Below, piece by piece: positions 46,502-54,976 of a stretch of DNA of 64,000 nt. This DNA is from Vibrio neptunius. GTDB lineage: Bacteria; Pseudomonadota; Gammaproteobacteria; Enterobacterales; Vibrionaceae. Where the stretch lies: assembly GCA_019339365.1 (NCBI GenBank), contig CP079860.1, positions 1,240,001 through 1,304,000 of the forward strand, written 5' to 3'. Numbering within the stretch: position 1 is the stretch's first letter; the number at the start of each line of letters is the position of its first letter. A model generated the notes under the pieces. The model saw nothing but the letters and a program-made list of their open reading frames with translations. It was not told the origin of the DNA and made no database searches. The position numbers were made by a program, and so were the translations under genes.

Positions 46502-47890
46502 TCATGTTAGATGGTTGGAATGAGAAGCAGGTGGAGAATCTGTGCCATCAGGGAGGCGACTGTCCAACGACTCTTCATATTTTGTTGGTGATTTACGCAT
46601 CAAGCGCAACAGATAAAAGAATCCAGCTCCGAAGACAACAAAATACACAACGATAAACGCGGTTAAGGAAACGCTTATCGCTGCGGCGTCAATAGGCGAC
46701 GCAGAATCGGCAGTAGTGAGTAACCCGTACACCGTATAAGGTTGGCGGCCGACTTCAGTGGTTATCCAGCCAGCCAATACAGCAATAAAGCCTGCTGGTC
46801 CGAAGGCGACGCACAGTTTGTGGAACCAAGGTGTTTTAAAGAGAGCATTGCGTTTGCGTAGCCACAAACTGCACAGACCGATGAAGAGCATGCCAAAGCC
46901 AATCCCGACCATCACTCTGAAGCTCCAGAACACAATACCAACAGGAGGGTGTTGATTCGCTGGAAACGCATCAAGCCCCTTGACTTCGCCATCCCAGTCA
47001 TGCGTCAGGATCAGGCTGCCGAGTTTCGGTATCTCAACTTTGTACTCCACTTCCTGAATGTCATCGTTGGGGATACCAAACAGGATTAATGGTGCCCCTT
47101 TGTGTGATTGGTAGTGACCTTCCATCGCCGCGACTTTGGCTGGCTGATGTTCCAAGGTGTTCAAACCGTGCATGTCCCCGGCAACAATCTGTATTGGCGT
47201 GACAATCGCGGCCATCCACATCGCCATTGAAAACATTGTCCGAGCGAGAGGGTTGTGCGGGGCTGAGAGTAAGTGGTAGGCACCCACAGCTGCCACGACA
47301 AAGGCTGTGGTTAGATAGGCGGCGAGTAGCATATGAACTAATCGATATGGAAAAGAAGGGTTGAAGACGATTTCGAACCAACTCTCTGGAATGAATTGAC
47401 CTACTTCATTAATTGAATAACCTGCGGGCGTTTGCATCCAGCTGTTAACAGAAAGTATCCAAAATGCAGAAAGAAATGTGCCGAAAGCGACAACGCAAGT
47501 TGAAGCAAAATGGAGCTTTTTCCCGACCCTGTCCATTCCGAATAGCATGACACCGAGAAAGCCTGCTTCAAGGAAAAAGGCGGTAAACACTTCATAGCCC
47601 ATCAAAGGTCCGAGTATCGGCCCTGTTTTGTCGGCAAAAACACTCCAATTTGTACCGAACTGATAGCTAAGTACAATTCCACTAACTACCCCCATGCCAA
47701 AACTTATCGCGAAGATTTTCAGCCAGTACTTGTACAACTGAAGATACTTTTCATTGTTCGTTTTCAACCACAAGCCTTCCAGCACGGCCAAGTAGCTTGC
47801 TAGGCCAATAGTAAAAGCCGGAAAAATAATGTGAAAAGAGACTGTAAATGCAAACTGGAATCTTGCTAAATCAACGGCCAGCGTTTCCAT
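46502..47890 (-). CDS. cydA: Cytochrome bd-type ubiquinol oxidase subunit I, CIO-like (CydA)
   Basis: 462 residues with nine helices. Haem ligands: His19-type in FAFTVSFHIIFP, His187-type in PYRLVHMLLAAYL, and Met393-type in ...; the Q-loop is short (the sequence between helices 6 and 7 is brief), as in cyanide-insensitive CioA rather than E. coli CydA. Reduces O2 to water with ubiquinol without pumping protons. Followed by cydB and a DUF2474 peptide. Confidence 0.93.
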   Translation of the reverse strand: METLAVDLARFQFAFTVSFHIIFPAFTIGLASYLAVLEGLWLKTNNEKYLQLYKYWLKIFAISFGMGVVSGIVLSYQFGTNWSVFADKTGPILGPLMGYEVFTAFFLEAGFLGVMLFGMDRVGKKLHFASTCVVAFGTFLSAFWILSVNSWMQTPAGYSINEVGQFIPESWFEIVFNPSFPYRLVHMLLAAYLTTAFVVAAVGAYHLLSAPHNPLARTMFSMAMWMAAIVTPIQIVAGDMHGLNTLEHQPAKVAAMEGHYQSHKGAPLILFGIPNDDIQEVEYKVEIPKLGSLILTHDWDGEVKGLDAFPANQHPPVGIVFWSFRVMVGIGFGMLFIGLCSLWLRKRNALFKTPWFHKLCVAFGPAGFIAVLAGWITTEVGRQPYTVYGLLTTADSASPIDAAAISVSLTAFIVVYFVVFGAGFFYLLRLMRKSPTKYEESLDSRLPDGTDSPPASHSNHLT

Positions 47891-48028
47891 GACACGCTCC
47901 TCGCGGTGAACATACTTTTATGTACGATGTCTGGTCAATGATTGTTCATAACCTGAGAAAATTAGTAGTGCGCCAATTGGTGGGAACGCTCGTAAATAGA
48001 ATAAACAAGTCAATTCGGAAGCAAAGAT

Positions 48029-49270
48029 ATGAGCTTGAAAAGTAGAATAGATGCCATGGCCCCCAATTTTGAACCCGGCGGCAAATACGAAAAGTTTTAT
48101 CCTATATTCGAGGCCGCGGCGACAATTTTTTACACGCCAGGTTTGGTGAACCGAGGCGCGACTCATGTGCGTGACAGCATAGACTTGAAACGCATCATGA
48201 TCATGGTGTGGTTGGCGACTTTCCCTGCAATGTTTTGGGGGATGTTCAATATCGGCAACCAGTCTTCCATGGCGCTGCTGAGTGTGTACTCAGCGGCTGA
48301 GTTGGAGTCTGTGGTTGCCGAGAGCTGGAGGTTAATGATGGCTTTCGGCTCTGCACAGGGCGTCGCCGATGCAGGCTGGATGAGTAAGATGTTGCTAGGA
48401 GCAACCTACTTCATACCCGTCTACGCCACCGTGTTTATTGTTGGAGGGTTTTGGGAAGTCTTGTTTGCTGTAGTGAGAAAGCATGAGGTCAACGAGGGTT
48501 TTTTTGTCAGCTCTGTGCTGTTTTCTCTTATCCTCCCAGCGACCATTCCCCTGTGGCAAGCGGCGCTTGGTATCACCTTTGGTATTGTGGTGGCAAAAGA
48601 GATTTTTGGTGGCACAGGTCGAAATTTTTTGAATCCTGCTCTGGCTGGGAGAGCGTTTCTCTACTTTGCCTATCCTGCCAATATGTCAGGCGGCGCGGTA
48701 TGGGTTGCCGCTGATGGTTATTCCGGTGCGACACCGCTGAGTCAATGGTATGAAGGTGGTCAAGGTGCTCTGATCAACAACATGACGGGTGAGGTGTTGG
48801 CCTGGAGCGATGCCTTCTTGGGTAACCTACCCGGATCGATGGGCGAAGTCTCTACGTTGTTGATCATGCTGGCTGGCTTGTTTCTCATTGCGATGAGAAT
48901 CGCGTCATGGCGGATCGTTGCAGGGGTAATTGTTGGGCTGGTTGTGGCTTCGACCTTGCTAAACGTAATAGGCTCTCAAACTAATCCTATGTTCTCGATG
49001 CCTTTCCACTGGCACTTCGTGTTGGGTGGTGTGGCCTTTGGTACTTTCTTTATGGCCACAGATCCTGTCTCAGCAGCGTTTACCAACAAAGGGAAATGGG
49101 CTTATGGTATTCTCATTGGTGTGATGACGATAGGTATTAGGGCGCTCAACCCGGCTTACCCCGAAGGGATAATGCTGGCTATTCTCTTTGCAAATTTGTT
49201 CGCTCCATTGTTCGATTTCATGGTTAAAGAAGCCAACATTAAAAGAAGAGTAAAACGGAGCCATCACTAG
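48029..49270 (+). CDS. Lone NqrB paralogue (Na+-NQR subunit B-like)
   Basis: 413 residues closely following V. cholerae Nqr[56 protein letters not shown] and the FMN-attachment SGAT at residues 232-235 (Thr235; Thr236 in V. cholerae). About ten helices. No nqrA, C, D, E or F is adjacent; the neighbours are a bd oxidase and DUF2256. Probably a second copy with a separate role, or a partner of RnfD-like complexes. Ribosome site GGAAGCAAAGA. Confidence 0.92.
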   Translation: MSLKSRIDAMAPNFEPGGKYEKFYPIFEAAATIFYTPGLVNRGATHVRDSIDLKRIMIMVWLATFPAMFWGMFNIGNQSSMALLSVYSAAELESVVAESWRLMMAFGSAQGVADAGWMSKMLLGATYFIPVYATVFIVGGFWEVLFAVVRKHEVNEGFFVSSVLFSLILPATIPLWQAALGITFGIVVAKEIFGGTGRNFLNPALAGRAFLYFAYPANMSGGAVWVAADGYSGATPLSQWYEGGQGALINNMTGEVLAWSDAFLGNLPGSMGEVSTLLIMLAGLFLIAMRIASWRIVAGVIVGLVVASTLLNVIGSQTNPMFSMPFHWHFVLGGVAFGTFFMATDPVSAAFTNKGKWAYGILIGVMTIGIRALNPAYPEGIMLAILFANLFAPLFDFMVKEANIKRRVKRSHH

Positions 49271-49274
49271 TTAA

Positions 49275-49430
49275 ATGAAAAAACAGCATTTACCACAAAA
49301 AATATGTCTGGTCTGCCACAGACCGTTCACATGGCGCCATAAATGGCGCCGCTGTTGGCAAGAGGTCAAGTATTGTTCAGAGCGTTGTCGAAGACATCGC
49401 GTTCACCAAGGGAGTGTTTCTCCATTATAA
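49275..49430 (+). CDS. DUF2256 zinc-ribbon-like small protein
   Basis: 51 residues, [18 protein letters not shown]..., with two C-x2-C-type pairs (ICLVC, then KYCSERC) and the Trp-rich KWRRCW, the DUF2256 pattern. It follows the NqrB paralogue by 4 bp. It overlaps the end of the convergent SDR gene by 28 bp. Confidence 0.88.
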   Translation: MKKQHLPQKICLVCHRPFTWRHKWRRCWQEVKYCSERCRRHRVHQGSVSPL

Positions 49431-50110
49431 CTCAGGAAGCGACCACTACTATCTGGTGTCGCTTCAGCGATGATCTTGACCAAATCTTCTGCCACTCTAT
49501 CAGGGGCAAACAATTTTCCTTCCGGTACGTTGGTCTGGAAGGGCTTTGATAGCGCGGTGTCGGTTGTCCCTGGGTGGAGAGAAAGCACACATGCTTTAGG
49601 CATTGTTCTTCCCCATTCAATGCTCAGGGTTTTAAGTAGCATATTGAGTGCTGCTTTCGATGAGCGATAGCTATACCAGCCTCCCAGATGATTATCGCTA
49701 ATGCTGCCGACTTTGGCAGAGATAGTGGCGAATTTAGGCTGCTGGCTTTGTTTTAACGACCGTTGGAAATGTTTGGCGATCAGCATAGTGGGTAGAGCGT
49801 TATGCATGATATTTTTGATGTAAAAGTCCGGGTCAAATGACTTAAGGTTTTTCTCTGGCCCATGACACTCATCATGGAGTACTCCAACGGCATTTACAAT
49901 CCAATCTACAGACTCGATTTCGCCTGCTAGTGACTCGACTTGCGCTTCGTTAGTGACATCCAGCTGGTGCCAAATAATAGATTCGGCGGCCTTAATGGGT
50001 TGATGCTTTCTGTAAGTAGCATGCACTTCCATGCCCGGGTAGTGTTGGACTAAGTTGCGACAAATTGCATGCCCGATACCACCGTTTCCGCCCAAAATAA
50101 GTACTTTCAT
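49403..50110 (-). CDS. Short-chain dehydrogenase/reductase (C-factor-like)
   Basis: 235 residues with the NAD(P) motif [10 protein letters not shown] at the start, NAVG (NAG-like) and [11 protein letters not shown] with the catalytic Tyr-x3-Lys. SDRs reduce carbonyls or oxidise alcohols; the substrate is unknown. Start at 50110 (ATG). Overlaps the DUF2256 gene at its 3' end. Confidence 0.92.
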   Translation of the reverse strand: MKVLILGGNGGIGHAICRNLVQHYPGMEVHATYRKHQPIKAAESIIWHQLDVTNEAQVESLAGEIESVDWIVNAVGVLHDECHGPEKNLKSFDPDFYIKNIMHNALPTMLIAKHFQRSLKQSQQPKFATISAKVGSISDNHLGGWYSYRSSKAALNMLLKTLSIEWGRTMPKACVLSLHPGTTDTALSKPFQTNVPEGKLFAPDRVAEDLVKIIAEATPDSSGRFLSYNGETLPW

Positions 50111-50396
50111 GAGTTACCCTAGGATTTAGATGCGTGTAGAGAGAATAAGACGTATAAGTTCGACTTCTCATCTTTTTACGGCTGATAAGTTGAGAGAGAT
50201 TAATGTCTGATTACTTTTTATTTAGCGCTTCTTTTTGAGGATTGTGATGCTTTAGTCGCTGATTTGTGTGATTAATTTCACGCAAATAGCAAAGACTTAC
50301 ACAGATTTCTATAAAAAGCGGAGTTCCCTTCTAAAGTCATAATTCTATAAGCTAACTTTATATGTGCTAGGTTTCTTAATTTAGAGTGTGTATGTT

Positions 50397-51391
50397 ATGC
50401 CACTTGTTAAACGGAATTTAATGGTCTTAGGTCTCGGCTCGTTATTGATTGGTGTGGCGGCTCTTTTTGCCAGCCAGCACGAGTGGCGAGACAAGAAGGG
50501 TGATACCGAAATAAGGGTTGGTGTCACTCTGACACCGCTTGCTTCCCCTTTTTGATCGCTGAACATCTCGGTCTGTTTGAACGCTATGGGCTCGATGTCA
50601 CTCTCTATCCGTGCTCAAGTGGTGTTGCTTGTACTCACTTGATGTTAAACCGAGACGTAGAATACGCTACGGCTTCTGAATCTGTGGTGATGTTTCAGAG
50701 TTTTGAACGTGAGGACTTGGCACTACTGGTGAGCTTTGTTGAATCAGATAATGATCTTAAGCTGCTGACGCTAAATCCATCTCAAGTTCACGATGTGCGA
50801 TCTTTACAAGGGAGAAAGATCGGCGTTGTCAAAGGCAGTGCTAGCGAGTTTTACTTTGATTCAGTGCTGATTGCTAACAATCTCAAAAGCCTGAATGTAG
50901 AAAAAGTCTACCTTCAACCTCATGAGCTGGTCCCAGCGCTTTTGTCCTACCGTGTCGATGCGATTTCGGCTTGGGAGCCTATGGGATATAAAGCGGATAT
51001 TCTATCCGCTGCTGAAGTGAAAAACCTCGGCACGCCGGGGATTTATCAGCAGTCATTTAACTTGTTATCGACGATGCCTTATCTGGCGTTTGCGGGCAAA
51101 GAGCCGATGTATTTGCTCGGTGCGCTTGATGAAGCTGTAACATGGATCAATGCCAACCCGAGTAAGGCACTCAACATTATCACTAAGCGCCTCAATATTC
51201 CTGCCAATCAGGTCAAGTGGTCCTGGGAAGATTACGTTTTCCGTTTATCGCTGGGCAATTCATTACTTTCTAATCTCCAATTACAAGCTAGGTGGGCGGT
51301 AGAAAGTGGCTTAGTCGTAGGCGAACAGCCCGATTTCAGAGATCTTTTTTTTACTCAACCTTATCAACAAATTATTGCTTTGCGAGAGTAG
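50397..51391 (+). pseudogene. Periplasmic substrate-binding protein, NMT1/ThiY-like (1-base deletion near start)
   Basis: About 331 residues. It begins MPLVKRNLMVLGLGSLL with a membrane or signal segment, then IRVGVTLTPLASPF; the T run at 50549-50553 has five T, six would continue FLIAEHLGLFERYGLDV, which is the typical NMT1/ThiY opening. Later: LNRDVEYATASE, GRKIGVVKGSAS and VDAISAWEPMGYKAD. No permease or ATPase genes are near; instead a diguanylate cyclase starts 3 bp later. So it likely senses, rather than transports, a ligand. Likely a sequence error. Confidence 0.87.
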
Positions 51392-51394
51392 ACT

Positions 51395-52756
51395 ATGCTG
51401 AATTCACTGTTTAAAAAGCTCTTTGTATTGTCGACCACAACCTTAATGCTGACGTTGTTCATCATTGTTTCTTTTGCCAAAGTAGCTCAAGAGCAACGCG
51501 TAACCAAAGCCGATTTAGATCAGATCATTGATTTACAATTGTCTGTTGATTTACTGAGAAGCCAGTTGTGGGTTTTTCTTCAATATGGTGATGAAGCGAG
51601 TCTCAGCGAAGTGGACGTGGCTCAAGCCGAATTGGCGACTAAGTTAACCGCTTATAAGAAAAATAATAGTCAGCTAGGCAACATCCAGCGGATGAATCAG
51701 AGTTTAAACGCCTTACTCAACAAAGAGAAACAAGTCTACTTTTTATCAATTAATGGGCTAGATGACCAAGGCTTGGCGAATATCAATTCACGTGGTCTGC
51801 TTCATTCACGTTACAATATGATTGTACAAAACATGACGGAAGAGCTGGCGTATGTTCATCAGTCTGTACTTAATCGCAATGCGAAAAGTTTGCATCAGGT
51901 GATGATTTATGCCGCAGCATGGTTGATCATCTGTTCCGTTTTAGTCAGTGCAACGGCCTGGTTAATCTCGTTTCGTTTCAAGTCGGGTGCTGAAGCGATG
52001 AAAAATGCGATCCTCGATTTGGCTGAAGGGAAATTAGACTCGAAAGTTGAAGCCGTGAAAATGGATACCGAATTCCGAGTCATGGCGCAATTTTTTAACC
52101 AGATGACTTTGTCTCTGTGTGACACCACAGTGACTAAGCAAGAGTTGGAAGAAGAGGTGATGCGCCAGACGCAGCAGCTTAAACACAAGCAAGAACAATT
52201 GATCTTCTTATCTGAGCATGATCCTCTGACCAATCTGGTTAACCGACGCGCATTTGATAGAGCCTTAGAGAATGCCATCGTTAAGGCTAACCGCACTCAA
52301 TGTAAGCTGGCGATTTTCTTTATTGATTTGGATGACTTCAAATCTGTGAATGACACATTCGGTCATGAAGCGGGAGATGCTATTCTTGTCGAGGTTGCCA
52401 ATCGTATCACAGCGGCAATTCGTGAATCTGATTTTGCTGGCCGTTTTGGTGGGGATGAGTTTGTCATCTGTCTCGATCTTTTGTATGACTTTGATATTGT
52501 GCCGAAAAAGGCTGAGCAACTGCTGGATGTGATTAACGCTCCGATTCAGTTTAATGGTCGTACGCTCAAAGTCGGTGCCAGTATTGGCGTCAGTTATTTC
52601 CCCGATCAAACTAAAAACAAAGAAGCTCTGCTGAGTGTCGCTGATGAGGCGATGTATCGAGCGAAAAAGATGGCGGGTTCCGCGTGTTTTGATGGCAAAA
52701 CAACAGTGTGTAGGAAAGGGTCGAAATCAGTCAGATTAACCTCTATCAATGATTAA
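51395..52756 (+). CDS. Membrane diguanylate cyclase with HAMP-like linker
   Basis: 453 residues: transmembrane helix (~10-30), a helical periplasmic part (~35-160), second helix (~165-188), a HAMP-like linker, coiled coil (~255-270) and a GGDEF domain. Signature GGDEF in RFGGDEFVICL and upstream inhibitory site RESD five residues before (I-site), so product inhibition is expected. Makes c-di-GMP from GTP. The gene begins 3 bp after the binding protein, implying a sensing pair like NspS-MbaA. Confidence 0.93.
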   Translation: MLNSLFKKLFVLSTTTLMLTLFIIVSFAKVAQEQRVTKADLDQIIDLQLSVDLLRSQLWVFLQYGDEASLSEVDVAQAELATKLTAYKKNNSQLGNIQRMNQSLNALLNKEKQVYFLSINGLDDQGLANINSRGLLHSRYNMIVQNMTEELAYVHQSVLNRNAKSLHQVMIYAAAWLIICSVLVSATAWLISFRFKSGAEAMKNAILDLAEGKLDSKVEAVKMDTEFRVMAQFFNQMTLSLCDTTVTKQELEEEVMRQTQQLKHKQEQLIFLSEHDPLTNLVNRRAFDRALENAIVKANRTQCKLAIFFIDLDDFKSVNDTFGHEAGDAILVEVANRITAAIRESDFAGRFGGDEFVICLDLLYDFDIVPKKAEQLLDVINAPIQFNGRTLKVGASIGVSYFPDQTKNKEALLSVADEAMYRAKKMAGSACFDGKTTVCRKGSKSVRLTSIND

Positions 52757-52989
52757 AGTGATAATGAGCTTAGCGTGATCTAAGCAAGGGTACTGCAAGG
52801 CTCTGCTGAGAAGTGGCTAGTTGGTTAAACATTTCGTTCTCTTTTTCGTCTCTCGCTTAGACATGATTCTCAACCCAGTGTACGCAGTGAATGTACCATG
52901 AGTCACGCACCATGAGTCAAAGCGCTATAGGCTACCGCTCGCCTCATTTTGAATTCAGGCCAGTTCGGGTATTTTTGAATGGTTTGGTA

Positions 52990-53475
52990 TCAGGTTCGGT
53001 CTTGCTCATCGATTAACAGTTCCGTCAAGTCCTGAATACTCTCAATGTGTTCTGCTACTGGGCGCTTGTTTGGGTTGTACCAGATGGTTTGCAACCCAGC
53101 TTCGTTGGCTGGATAAATGTCTTTTTCAAGCACATCACCAACCATGACGAGTTGGTGTGGTGGATGACATAGCGTTTTCGCTATCTCAAGGTAAAACTCC
53201 GCGCTGTTTTTATCCAACCCTAAATTCGCTTTACAGAAGTAACCGTTTATATACGGATCCAACCCCACTCTTTGAAAGGCTTGCTGTATGTCTTGTTCCG
53301 ATGAATCTTGCGCACTGGTTGCTACGTAGATCGGATACTGAAGGCTAAGTGCTTTGAGCGTGCATTCCGCGTTTTTAACGGCTTTAACATTCGGCCACAA
53401 GTACATTTTTCCTTGTTGATCAGGAAAATCGACCATCAAGGTATTGCCCCAATCAAATAGATAGATTTTGTTCAT
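52990..53475 (-). CDS. HAD-like hydrolase
   Basis: 161 residues with YLFDWGNTLMVDF (motif I, here FDWGNT) and VMVGDVLEKDIYPANEAG (motif IV). Start at 53475 (MNKIYLFD); the frame opens at 53526 but that extension lacks features. Probably a small-molecule phosphatase; substrate unknown. Confidence 0.85.
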   Translation of the reverse strand: MNKIYLFDWGNTLMVDFPDQQGKMYLWPNVKAVKNAECTLKALSLQYPIYVATSAQDSSEQDIQQAFQRVGLDPYINGYFCKANLGLDKNSAEFYLEIAKTLCHPPHQLVMVGDVLEKDIYPANEAGLQTIWYNPNKRPVAEHIESIQDLTELLIDEQDRT

Positions 53476-53764
53476 TGCTCTCTCCGTGACGTTGTGACCT
53501 CGTGATTTCCCACCGATGGTTATCACTCTAGAGGTAAATTTCGCCGAAATGTGGATGTATTTACCTTGGTTATAGTTTTAATTTTCGTCGCTGTTCTTTC
53601 TAAGGCTATGTATTTATGTGCTTATCATCTTGGCATTCTCTTTGCTGACCGTTTTTTACCTCAGTGTTGGCTAGCTGAATGTGGCTATCAATAAAAGCCA
53701 TTAATATTATGGATATTTCGTACCTCCATGATGTCAAAGCTAGTGCTTACACGTATAACATAGT

Positions 53765-53785
53765 ACCTGACTTTAATGGTCAGGT
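53765..53785. promoter_or_regulatory. Palindromic operator upstream of the RND pair
   Basis: Perfect ACCTGAC-N7-GTCAGGT, 36 bp before the adaptor start codon. Suits binding by a dimeric repressor such as the TetR gene at 58347. Confidence 0.6.
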
Positions 53786-53821
53786 AAGAATAATAGGCTG
53801 TCATTCTAATAAGGATTATTT

Positions 53822-54967
53822 ATGAACATTAAGCCGTTACGTTGGTTGCTTCCGTTCGTTATTCTTGGAAGCGCTTACGCTGGCTATGCCGCGATTGCGT
53901 CGAGTGCTCCCGAAGATGCTGATCAGAAACCTGACAAGAAACCTCTGACTGTTACAGTCTCAACCGTTCACTCAAGTGATCACAAGGTGCTTATTACTAG
54001 TCATGGTGAACTGATACCTGTAGAAGTGACTCAGCTCTCAGCTCAGGTTTCAGGTGAGGTCATTGATTGGCATCCGAACTTTGTTGCTGGTGGTGTGGTG
54101 AAAAGGGGCGAAACCCTATTCACAATTGAAAGTGACAACTATCAAGCAGCAGTACTTCAAGCAGAGGCTGACTTGGCGAGTGCCCGAGCTGCGTTGATTG
54201 AAGAAAAAGCCAAAGCGGAGGTGGCTAAACGACAGGCGAAAAACCTGCCAGCTAAGCAGGTGACGGATCTTTATTTGCGCAAACCTCAGGTACTAAGTGC
54301 CATGGCTCAGGTGAAATCTGCACAGGCTGCGCTCAAGCGCGCCAATCGAGATCTTGAAAATTGCAAAATAGTTGCACCCTATGATGCTTTGGTCGTAGCG
54401 AGGGATATTGGTGTTGGCCAGTACATTTCAGCTGGAGCGCATGTGGCGACGTTAAACAATATTGAAGCGGCTGAAATACATATTCCCATTGCTGGATTTG
54501 ATAGTGCCTTTTTACCGCAGCAATACGCTGGTCTTTCTGCCAATGTGATTCAGCGAGGGATTGTAGACATTCAACGTGAGGGGGTGATTAAACGTGACCT
54601 TGGCGTTGTTGATAGCACGACTCGAATGATCAATATGGTCGTTGGTATTGATGACCCATATGCGATTAATGCCGATGCTTCTCCACTCCAGTTTGGTTCC
54701 TATGTTGAAGTGCAATTTGTTGGTAAGGAACTAAAGCACATTTACCGTTTGCCACAAGAGTTGGTGAACAATCGACAGGTATGGGTAGTCAACGAGAACA
54801 ATGAACTAGAACCCCGTACGGTCAATGTTCTGCGAGCAGAGAAAGAATTTATGCTCATCAGTGAAGGCTTGACGGACGAGGATCAGATCGTGTTAACCGT
54901 TCCTGAGTATCCGCAAAAAGGGATGCAAGTTGAAGTCGCTGTCGTTCCAACAGACTCTGAGCAATAA
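53822..54967 (+). CDS. RND efflux periplasmic adaptor (membrane fusion protein)
   Basis: 381 residues with a signal or anchor helix (~8-28), lipoyl-like and alpha-hairpin regions (GEVIDWHPNFVAGGVVKRGETLF then a Lys/Ala-rich coiled coil to ~180) and beta-barrel and membrane-proximal parts (IVAPYDALVVARDIGVGQYI). It links the inner-membrane pump to an outer-membrane channel (probably TolC; no channel gene is present). Pump gene starts 9 bp after. Confidence 0.93.
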   Translation: MNIKPLRWLLPFVILGSAYAGYAAIASSAPEDADQKPDKKPLTVTVSTVHSSDHKVLITSHGELIPVEVTQLSAQVSGEVIDWHPNFVAGGVVKRGETLFTIESDNYQAAVLQAEADLASARAALIEEKAKAEVAKRQAKNLPAKQVTDLYLRKPQVLSAMAQVKSAQAALKRANRDLENCKIVAPYDALVVARDIGVGQYISAGAHVATLNNIEAAEIHIPIAGFDSAFLPQQYAGLSANVIQRGIVDIQREGVIKRDLGVVDSTTRMINMVVGIDDPYAINADASPLQFGSYVEVQFVGKELKHIYRLPQELVNNRQVWVVNENNELEPRTVNVLRAEKEFMLISEGLTDEDQIVLTVPEYPQKGMQVEVAVVPTDSEQ

Positions 54968-54976
54968 GGACGACAC

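Noticed and set aside
53765..53785. Palindrome as a transcription terminator
   Set aside because: No T tract on either side and it lies directly before a start codon, so an operator is more likely.
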